This document shows positions 15,598 through 21,376 of a stretch of 21,376 nt of DNA, piece by piece. How positions within the stretch are numbered: the stretch's first letter is position 1; the number at the start of each line of letters is the position of its first letter. The translations under genes were made by a program, and so were the position numbers. The notes beneath the pieces were generated by a model. The model was not told the origin of the DNA. It saw only the letters and a program-made list of their open reading frames with translations, and did not search any database. Source of the DNA: a virus. The DNA lies in IMG/VR virus record IMGVR_UViG_3300009159_007876, positions 1-21,376 of that record. One strand, 5' to 3'.

Positions 15598-17811
15598 CTA
15601 CGCGGGACTTCCATAGCACTTCTTCTTGCCTCTCAATATTATCGGCAATGTTACGCAAGGGTCTGATTTCTTGAGACTTCCTATCACCTTGGAACTCACC
15701 TTCACGGTCCCGGTAGCCGGATCATACATGCAAACGAACCCGATTTCAGGACTTTCCTTCTCCCCCTCGTCGCCGGCTAAGAGCAATATATTATCCTTCG
15801 CGAAGAATATATGGGACTTTTCGGTCACATTTATATAGTAATCCTTTGAGTAAACAAGTTTTATGCCGCTTACAATTTCCACCTTGTTGGAAGGTTTGGA
15901 GCAGCCGCCCGTTTCCCCGACAACCTCAACCATGTCTTCGCTGGTGACCACCAGGTATCTTCCCCCTGTCCTCAGCATGACCTGCCCCGGCTGGTCTCCC
16001 TCGACTTCCTGGAAACGCATGATGTGCGGTCCGTGGCAGTTCTTGTACTGGGGCGAGTATATCTGGATGAACTGCTGCTTCGTCTCGGTCTGCGAGTCCA
16101 AGTCGTTCATCTCGATCTCCAGACCGTAGCCGGACCTTATCTTGATGTAAGCCTTCTTCGCCAGGGGCGCGGGCTTGCCACCGTGACCGGGCGCTCCCCC
16201 GCTTGGAGCCTCGTTCTGGTTTTCCGGACCGAAGTTCTTCCTGCACGGCGCGCACTGCTCGTTGCCCTCGTCTATCATCTCGAACCTGTGCTTGCTGGTA
16301 GTCTGCATGCTTATCCCGCGGTTCTTCCCGGCTACGCACTGCGTGTCGTCGTGGTCGTTGAGCTCGATGCGGTTGCCGTAAGCGGTCAGGAGCTTTATGC
16401 CGTTCCATTCGCTCCTTACGCAAGGGTCGCTCTCCATGTCCGACATCTCTATCATGTGACCCGTCGCGCTCTGGATGTAGACCCTTCCCTGGAACTTGTC
16501 GGTGCAGCCGAAATCGAACGGCTTGGTGCTCCTCTCCCAGTTTGGCTCACCGGTCGGGTCGTCGACCGAGTCGTCCATGACCATGGTGTGACCGGATACC
16601 GACATCAGCTGTATGCCGGACTGCGGCAGGTCGCAGGTGTTGTTCTGCGGGGTGCCCGGTCCCTTGTATGGTCTGCACTCGTTCTCGTGCTTGAAATAAG
16701 GGTTCTGACCCTTCTGCGACTTGTAGTTTTTCGATTTCGGGTGGGCGGTGCTTGGATGCCCCCCTATTATCTTCCCGCCACACACCGGCGTCTCCTTGGG
16801 CGGGGCATACTTCGGCTGTATGTCCTTCGCCTTGGCGTTCTGCTCGTCAAGCGCTTCCCTTGCCGCCGAAAGTTCGCCGTCGTTCACGTTCGTTCCGGTC
16901 GTAACCAGACCCCTGTCTATGCCGAGGGTCCTCGCCAGGTCTGGATACGGCTTCTCCGTGACGCCGTCTATGCAGCTCACGTCGTCGTCGGGAACAAGTT
17001 CCTCCGTGTTCGAATAGTGAGGCTTGCAGTCCGGGTGCGACCACTGACCCGCGTAGTGGAGGTGGTCGTCCTTCATCATCAGCCAGTTTCCGGTGCTTGA
17101 CATCAACTCTATTCGCTTCCATTTCCTGTTGCACTTCGGGTCCCCGTCGACCATCTTGAGCATGTGCTTTTCCGGGGTCTTGAAGCCGTAGATGTTCGGG
17201 TAGGTTATGAGTTTCTGAACCTCCGGCTTGTCGGCGAAGTCGAGTATGGAGGTAAGGTCGAAACCGTTGTACGACTCCGTGTTCCAGGGCGGCAGGACCT
17301 GGGACTCGTCGTTCGGACCGACGAGGTATCCCTTCCTGTGCCCCTCCCATATCTTGATGTACTCGTCCATCATGTTCTCGAGACCCCAGATGTGCTGACC
17401 CGCGGATCCTCGGTCCCTGTGCCACACCGTGCCCATGTAGTATGGGGCGGACCTGTGACCGCTCTCGAACACAAGGGCTACCGAAGATCCGGCTGGCGGA
17501 ACCCAGCTCAGACCGGAATCGTCGAACCCACCCATAGCCGATATCGGGTGAGCCCACGGGAGTTCCTTGACGTCGACGTCTGGCTGGTGGAGCTTGGGAT
17601 GGAAGAACCTAACCCGGTTCTGCTTCCATATGTCTATGGTGTCCACGACCAAGCCCACGTACAGACCGAAGTTCATGTCCGTGGTCATCGGCACGCTGTT
17701 CTGCATCACCGTCCTAGCTACGGATTGGGTCTCGTAATTCACGTCGCCCAGAAGGTTCTGGATCGATACCAGGGACCTTTTGATGCTCTCGACTTCCTCT
17801 ATGACATTCAT
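15598..17811 (-). CDS. Central spike protein, gp5/VgrG-like
   Basis: This is a 737-residue protein. A helical N-terminus (1-45) is followed by an OB-fold at about 49-130 (LYVGLVVDTIDIWKQNRVRF, then LPWAHPISAMGGFDDSGLSW, PPAGSSVALVFESGH, YYMGTVWHRD). This is the conserved core of gp5/VgrG/gpV spikes. From about 210 on come repeated beta units of the type 'GIQLMSVSGHTMVMDD', 'YIQSATGHMIEMSD', 'GIKLLTAYGNRIELND' and 'YIKIRSGYGLEIEMND', consistent with a beta-helical needle. No lysozyme or other cell-wall hydrolase domain is visible. Cysteines and Pro/Gly/Lys-rich linkers occur between units (330-400). A hydrophobic end (IILRGKKKCYGSPA) closes it. The protein punctures the envelope during contraction. 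Confidence 0.92.
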   Translation of the reverse strand: MNVIEEVESIKRSLVSIQNLLGDVNYETQSVARTVMQNSVPMTTDMNFGLYVGLVVDTIDIWKQNRVRFFHPKLHQPDVDVKELPWAHPISAMGGFDDSGLSWVPPAGSSVALVFESGHRSAPYYMGTVWHRDRGSAGQHIWGLENMMDEYIKIWEGHRKGYLVGPNDESQVLPPWNTESYNGFDLTSILDFADKPEVQKLITYPNIYGFKTPEKHMLKMVDGDPKCNRKWKRIELMSSTGNWLMMKDDHLHYAGQWSHPDCKPHYSNTEELVPDDDVSCIDGVTEKPYPDLARTLGIDRGLVTTGTNVNDGELSAAREALDEQNAKAKDIQPKYAPPKETPVCGGKIIGGHPSTAHPKSKNYKSQKGQNPYFKHENECRPYKGPGTPQNNTCDLPQSGIQLMSVSGHTMVMDDSVDDPTGEPNWERSTKPFDFGCTDKFQGRVYIQSATGHMIEMSDMESDPCVRSEWNGIKLLTAYGNRIELNDHDDTQCVAGKNRGISMQTTSKHRFEMIDEGNEQCAPCRKNFGPENQNEAPSGGAPGHGGKPAPLAKKAYIKIRSGYGLEIEMNDLDSQTETKQQFIQIYSPQYKNCHGPHIMRFQEVEGDQPGQVMLRTGGRYLVVTSEDMVEVVGETGGCSKPSNKVEIVSGIKLVYSKDYYINVTEKSHIFFAKDNILLLAGDEGEKESPEIGFVCMYDPATGTVKVSSKVIGSLKKSDPCVTLPIILRGKKKCYGSPA

Positions 17812-17861
17812 TTGTTGCTGCCTTCTGAAAAATTTGAAATTGTTCCTATTGCTCCGCCCAT
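17808..17861 (-). other. Short in-frame tail before the spike gene: 17-codon ORF or frameshifted hub extension
   Basis: The 79-base gap between hub stop (17891) and spike start (17811) is unusually long here. One frame is open across it and ends in a TGA that overlaps the spike ATG as ATGA, the coupling style used elsewhere in the locus. From its own ATG at 17861 it gives MGGAIGTISNFSEGSNK. The same frame is the -1 frame of the hub gene, so a shift near the hub's end would add about 28 residues (LGGSASESASRM then that peptide). Whether it is translated is unknown. A chance open frame of this length is not rare. Confidence 0.3.
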
Positions 17862-17890
17862 GCGACTTGCCGACTCTGACGCAGAGCCAC

Positions 17891-19378
17891 CTAGACCGGA
17901 TCGCCCTTGTATGACCCGTCGCCGGTATTCTCGTATGTCTCCCCGCCGGATCCCGGACCTCCTGCTGGGTCTGTAGCCTTCAACTCCCCGTTTGGCATCG
18001 CCAACTCGACGGTCAGCTTGGTTATGAATTTCCCGGCTTCTATCTCATGGCTAGCGCCCTTGATCATCCACTTGCGGTTCGATAGCACGGTGTTGATGTT
18101 CGGGCTTGCGATCCATGTGCACTCACCTTCGGAAGACTCTATGGCATATGGGCTGAGCACGAGTATCGACACGAACCTCGCCACATTTTGCACGAACGAA
18201 TGGTAGCTCGCGTCGCCTATGAGTATAAGCTCTCCTTTGATGGATTGCGATTGGTCGAAATCCTTGTTTGCCGTGGTATGGGCGGCTTCGCTGTCTTTCG
18301 TGACCTTGGCGACGTCTCCGGGGGATATCTGGTAGTTCAGCTCGCTCCTCGCCGGGGTCTCGACTCCCGATCCTGAAGCCTCTTTCGGTTTTGCCTCCGG
18401 ATCCACTTCCGCGGACTTGAATTCGCCGCTTTTGCTTGACCCCCCGTGCCCGCCGTAGCCTCCGCCGTCAAGTATCCAGTTTATGGTCGGCTTGAAGGAT
18501 ATGACCGGGCTGCAATTCCCCCCGTTGACTATATAGCTTGCTATGACGCCGTCGCAATCGCAGTTCTCGCCGTTGCCGCACTTCATGTCCTCCTGTATGA
18601 TCAGCTTGGGATTTGATTCGGTTGGGTCGTACATGAAGAAAATCCCCTTTTCGTCCTTGGTCCTTATCACGCTGAGCCAGTTCCTCAATGTCGACAACAA
18701 AGGCAGCTCGTTAGCCTGCCACACAGCCTTGATTCCGCCCGGGGCGAACTCGAATTCCAATTCTCCCAAATCCTTGTTCCTGAACTCCACTTCTAACTCC
18801 GGGTCGTTGTTCATGCAAACATGCTCCACGGCTTCCTTCAACGTCGACGTGTTTGCGTCATCCCCCTCATTCCTGACGATCCTCCTCACGAAGTGCCTTT
18901 GCAGTATGTCCTTGCACTTGAGCTTGCATGTCGCTATGCCGTTGTCTATGTCCGTGCTGAGTTCGAGCGGAATAACGTGTATCCAAGGGGAGAGGGGCGG
19001 CGCCGAATCCTTGGGGGCATAGACATCATCGCATTTCTTCGTCTGCCATCCGAAACGAAACATGGACTCATTGTATTCTTCTTTGGCCAGCTTGATGGAC
19101 TTGTTCAGGAGCTTGACCAGCCTCTTGTATCCTTTCGACCCTTCCGCTATGATCACGAAGTCGACATCCAATCCTCCGTTTCCGCTCGACACGCCAAAAT
19201 TCATGGATTTTATAGCCATCTTATGCGGGTCTTGGAAATACGACTCGTTGCCGCAGTAAAGGTGCAGGTCCTTTATCTTTATCTCGACATATGGAAGGTA
19301 TATGTTGCCTTCCGGCGGCTCCTCTGGGGTGCCGCATTTGAGGAAATTCAAAACATCTTTGCCGTATGTGCAAGCCAT
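17891..19378 (-). CDS. Baseplate hub protein (gpD/gp27-like)
   Basis: This is a 495-residue protein with a GAGG ribosome site; the start lies seven bases after the LysM/gp53-like stop. The N-terminal half contains beta-rich hub-type segments (IYLPYVEIKIKDLHLYCG, then SMNFGVSSGNGGLDVDFVII) and a Trp-rich/charged mid-part (TLRNWLSVIRTKDEKGIFFM). The C-terminal half has GELILIGDASYHSF and TWIASPNINTVLSNRKW, then HEIEAGKFITKLTVELAM, resembling the closing barrel of gpD/gp44-type hubs. The tail is a low-complexity Gly/Ser/Lys linker. It directly precedes the OB-fold spike, as hub genes do. Sequence motifs alone are weak, and the context carries the call. A Gly/His-rich loop (GGGYGGHGGSS) interrupts the middle. 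Confidence 0.7.
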   Translation of the reverse strand: MACTYGKDVLNFLKCGTPEEPPEGNIYLPYVEIKIKDLHLYCGNESYFQDPHKMAIKSMNFGVSSGNGGLDVDFVIIAEGSKGYKRLVKLLNKSIKLAKEEYNESMFRFGWQTKKCDDVYAPKDSAPPLSPWIHVIPLELSTDIDNGIATCKLKCKDILQRHFVRRIVRNEGDDANTSTLKEAVEHVCMNNDPELEVEFRNKDLGELEFEFAPGGIKAVWQANELPLLSTLRNWLSVIRTKDEKGIFFMYDPTESNPKLIIQEDMKCGNGENCDCDGVIASYIVNGGNCSPVISFKPTINWILDGGGYGGHGGSSKSGEFKSAEVDPEAKPKEASGSGVETPARSELNYQISPGDVAKVTKDSEAAHTTANKDFDQSQSIKGELILIGDASYHSFVQNVARFVSILVLSPYAIESSEGECTWIASPNINTVLSNRKWMIKGASHEIEAGKFITKLTVELAMPNGELKATDPAGGPGSGGETYENTGDGSYKGDPV

Positions 19379-19385
19379 TGAAACC

Positions 19386-19712
19386 TCATATGACGTTAGA
19401 TGGTATCCGTATGCTCAAGCCCGACTTGAAGTCGTATATGTCCTTTATCCCGTTGGACTCCATGATCTTCCACCAGAACATGGTGCTGCCGTAAAACTCC
19501 GCGGATATCAGGTCAGGTCTGAACTCGGATGACTTGTTTATCACGGTGTACTTGTTTTTTTTGTCGGAATCGAAGTTTTCTTCCTTCTTGTATATCGGGT
19601 AGGTTATGTACTTGTTCTCGCCGTAGTAGATGACGTCGGATTTATAGTACCTGCTGCCTACCGGCACGAACGTCGAGGCGAATATTCTGTTTTTTTCTAT
19701 TTTGTTTGCCAT
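19386..19712 (-). CDS. Baseplate protein, gp53/LysM-like
   Basis: This is a 108-residue protein. The C-terminal half reads as a LysM-like module: FRPDLISAEFYGSTMFWWKI (about 63-82), then NGIKDIYDFKSGLSIRIPS. That is the 'DLIA..yG....WW.I...N.i.d......G..l.IP' pattern of T4 gp53 and of short tail protein X. The N-terminus is basic with Tyr/Lys-rich strands (RYYKSDVIYYGENKYITYPI). These proteins sit between tube end and wedges and help bind the hub. The start has a GAGAG-type site. The 58-base gap before it holds no clear gene. Confidence 0.85.
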   Translation of the reverse strand: MANKIEKNRIFASTFVPVGSRYYKSDVIYYGENKYITYPIYKKEENFDSDKKNKYTVINKSSEFRPDLISAEFYGSTMFWWKIMESNGIKDIYDFKSGLSIRIPSNVI

Positions 19713-19770
19713 TTTCTCAGCTCTCTTTGATTCCCGTTGTTAGTTTGCGAAAGACGACCTGGTCGGTTCA

Positions 19771-20334
19771 TCACCCGCCGTTGTCCATGATATCCTCGGC
19801 ATACGGAAGGTCGGCCGACGGATACGCGACCTCAAGCGACAGGGATATGTCCACCTTGTAGGGTATACCGGTCTTCTCGTCCCACGGCACCGAAGGGTCG
19901 AACTTGACGCTGTAGCTCTTCAGGACGCAACAAAGCTCGTCCTCGGCCAAAAGACTGAAGCATTTAACCTTCATGATGGGAGGCGGCGCGTACGTCGTGC
20001 TTTGCTCCTCCATCGGATAGACGTGAGCCTCGAGCCATCTTATCGTGTTGAGTATGGCGCTCGCCGACTGACCGCCGCTCTCGCTCTGGACGAACATGTG
20101 GACGTCCATGCTGATCGCCCTCTCCTCCGAATAGGCGTAGTTCTTGTACGGGGCGCTCCTACCTATGCCGGTTTCCGCGGTATAGTTCGCGGTCTTCCCG
20201 TCCGATATGTCGGGCAGGTTGTCCATGACGAGACCGCTGCCACTCTCGCTGTACAGGTTGGACCCGTCGAGGTCGCTTGTTATGTAGCAATCGCTCAATG
20301 GTATCAACTTTCCCGTTTTGTCTGTCGCCTTCAT
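19771..20334 (-). CDS. Tail-tube-like baseplate protein (tube initiator candidate)
   Basis: This is a 187-residue protein with AGGGG eight bases before the ATG. It is beta-rich, with AISMDVHMFVQSES, then SAILNTIRWLEAHVYPM and PPIMKVKCFSLLAEDELCCV. It ends SYSVKFDPSVPWDE..GIPYKVDISLSLEVAYP. This strand order, with 'P.imkv', 'vl.sy.v.f....pWd' and 'P...diSLsLev', matches the tail-tube/gp48/gp54 barrel used at the tube-baseplate junction. It lies between the long repeat protein and the LysM/gp53-like protein, as tube-initiator genes commonly do. A paired CC near the middle is notable. The call is by pattern and context. Confidence 0.65.
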   Translation of the reverse strand: MKATDKTGKLIPLSDCYITSDLDGSNLYSESGSGLVMDNLPDISDGKTANYTAETGIGRSAPYKNYAYSEERAISMDVHMFVQSESGGQSASAILNTIRWLEAHVYPMEEQSTTYAPPPIMKVKCFSLLAEDELCCVLKSYSVKFDPSVPWDEKTGIPYKVDISLSLEVAYPSADLPYAEDIMDNGG

Positions 20335-20345
20335 TTCAAAACCCC

Positions 20346-21376
20346 TTATCTAGGTGAGCTTGAGCCCATGTTCGTTATCTGCTTGCCGGCGGTCGCGCTA
20401 TGTGATCCGTACGGCCATTTCGCGTCTTTGGCTGGTTTCGAGCCTGTTTTCCTGACCGAGGTGTCAAGGGGAGCCGCGCCGCCATCCCCGCTTTTCGCTG
20501 GCTCCGTGAACACCTTCAATAAACTAGTAAGTACCTTGACCATTTCAGCCTGCATCTTCGTCTGCTCGCAGGTCTCGTCCTTCATCTCGCTCAGTTCCGG
20601 CGAGGACACGTTGGTGTTGCTAGGCTCGGAAGTCACGACATCCTTGCTGACCTTTTCCCTCATCGACTCTTTCATCGGGGGCACCGTCGCGACCTGATCC
20701 GCGCAACAAACGGAAGATCCCATTTTTTCTACTCCTGACCACAGTGCCGACCCGGCACCGCCGATTGCGGAGCCAACCATCGACAAGCCACCGCCGACAA
20801 TGCTTGTTGCGCCACTTGCCACTCCTCCGATTGCGGAACCGATTGCTGATATGCCACCAGTAACAAGACTTGCCGCACCACTTGCCACGCCGCCGATCGC
20901 GGAACCAACCAATGACAAGCCACCGCCGACAATGTTTTTAGCAAGGCTTGCAGTTCCACTTATTGCGGATCCAACCAATGACAAGCCGCCGCCGACAATG
21001 TTTTTAGCAAGGCTCGCAGTTCCGCTTATCGCCGAGCCAACTGCTGATATGCCACCACCGACAATGTTTTTGGCAAGACTTGCGGTCCCGCTTATCGCTG
21101 ATCCAACTGCTGATATGCTGCCAGTAACAAGACTCGCTGCACCACTTGCCACGCCACCGATCGCCGAGCCAATCAATGACAAGCCGCCGCCGACAATGTT
21201 TTTTACACCACTTGCCACGCCACCGATCGCCGAGCCAACCAGTGACAATCCACCGCCGACAATGTTTTTGGCAAGGCTTGCGGTCCCGCTTATCGCCGAG
21301 CCAACCAGTGACAATCCACCGCCGACAATGTTTTTGGCAAGGCTTGCGGTCCCGCTTATCGCCGAGCCAACCAGTG
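20346..21376 (-). CDS. Glycine-rich 22-residue repeat protein, possible tape measure (5' end outside window)
   Basis: The frame enters from the right edge. The TTG at 21314 sits inside a repeat and is not a start. 342 residues are visible. The first part is about ten units of 22 residues (SLVGSAISGTASLAKNIVGG type). The last 120 residues are a non-repetitive tail: a Cys pair (SSVCCADQ), an acidic/Glu-rich helix (about SEMKDETCEQTKMQAEMVKV), LTSLLKVFTEPAK, then a basic Lys/Ser end. The hydrophobic glycine-zipper-like repeats recall tape-measure proteins, and its position just upstream of the tube/baseplate genes supports that. A baseplate or membrane-active protein is not excluded. Confidence 0.6.
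   Translation of the reverse strand, partial: LVGSAISGTASLAKNIVGGGLSLVGSAISGTASLAKNIVGGGLSLVGSAIGGVASGVKNIVGGGLSLIGSAIGGVASGAASLVTGSISAVGSAISGTASLAKNIVGGGISAVGSAISGTASLAKNIVGGGLSLVGSAISGTASLAKNIVGGGLSLVGSAIGGVASGAASLVTGGISAIGSAIGGVASGATSIVGGGLSMVGSAIGGAGSALWSGVEKMGSSVCCADQVATVPPMKESMREKVSKDVVTSEPSNTNVSSPELSEMKDETCEQTKMQAEMVKVLTSLLKVFTEPAKSGDGGAAPLDTSVRKTGSKPAKDAKWPYGSHSATAGKQITNMGSSSPR
20755..21376 (-). repeat. 66-base tandem coding repeat
   Basis: About ten units of 66 bases (22 codons) run to the right edge and continue outside. Two unit kinds alternate irregularly: one with SGTASLAKNIVGG, the other with GGVASGAASLVTGG. Each starts with S-L/A/M-V/I-G-S-A-I. Some units are nearly identical in DNA, which indicates recent duplication or gene conversion. 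The array ends in a diverged unit (SMVGSAIGGAGSALWSGVEK). Confidence 0.9.

Noticed and set aside
16024-17100. Plus-strand 358-codon open frame
   Set aside because: It is the antisense shadow of the spike gene, with low-complexity Val/Leu/Arg content and no start context.
1-21376. tRNA, rRNA, integrase, transposase or attachment-site repeats
   Set aside because: I looked for these and found no convincing cloverleaf, conserved rRNA segment, recombinase motif or flanking duplication.

Overview
This window is a stretch of a large tailed-virus genome with a contractile (myovirus-type) tail. It carries most of a baseplate module, an adaptor and fibre module, and a small group of accessory enzymes. 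No host gene, rRNA, tRNA, integrase, transposase or CRISPR array was found. Packing is dense and mostly on the minus strand. Many junctions overlap by 1 to 11 bases, and several are ATGA overlaps.

Read in the direction of transcription (right to left): (1) 21376-20346 is the 3' part of a glycine-rich protein built from 22-residue repeats, possibly the tape-measure protein. (2) 20334-10367 is the baseplate core: a tube-initiator-like protein, a gp53/LysM-like wedge protein, a hub protein, a gp5/VgrG-like spike, a gp25-like wedge protein, a gp6/J-like wedge protein and a 1062-residue gpI/gp7-like wedge protein. (3) 10370-8109 holds a fibre-connector-like protein, a small unknown, a SET-domain protein, a 43-residue lysine-rich peptide coupled to it, and a structural-looking protein. 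(4) 8101-6646 holds a probable glycosyltransferase-fold protein, a zinc-ribbon protein and a DUF3431-family protein. (5) 6112-6621 is the only plus-strand gene, a nucleoside 2-deoxyribosyltransferase-like enzyme. (6) 6038 to the left edge holds a coiled-coil protein and three tandem paralogues. These share an N-terminal domain and PKD domains but have different C-termini. The last one runs off the window as a long array of 11/12-residue repeats ending in the Phe-Gly-Pro motif.

The baseplate proteins should assemble hub, spike, wedges and sheath platform. The 159- and 283-residue proteins and the PKD paralogues are the best candidates for fibres or fibre adaptors that contact the host. The SET, glycosyltransferase-like and deoxyribosyltransferase-like genes are accessory functions of unknown target.

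The host is not identified. Codon use is distinctive: in the gp25-like gene all seven arginines are AGG, and isoleucine is mostly ATA with no ATT. That bias is common in many archaea and some thermophilic bacteria and unlike enterobacterial or cyanobacterial T4-like phages. Two AT-rich boxes also lie about 25 bases upstream of start codons. An archaeal host is therefore possible but unproven, because many genes also have clear Shine-Dalgarno sites.
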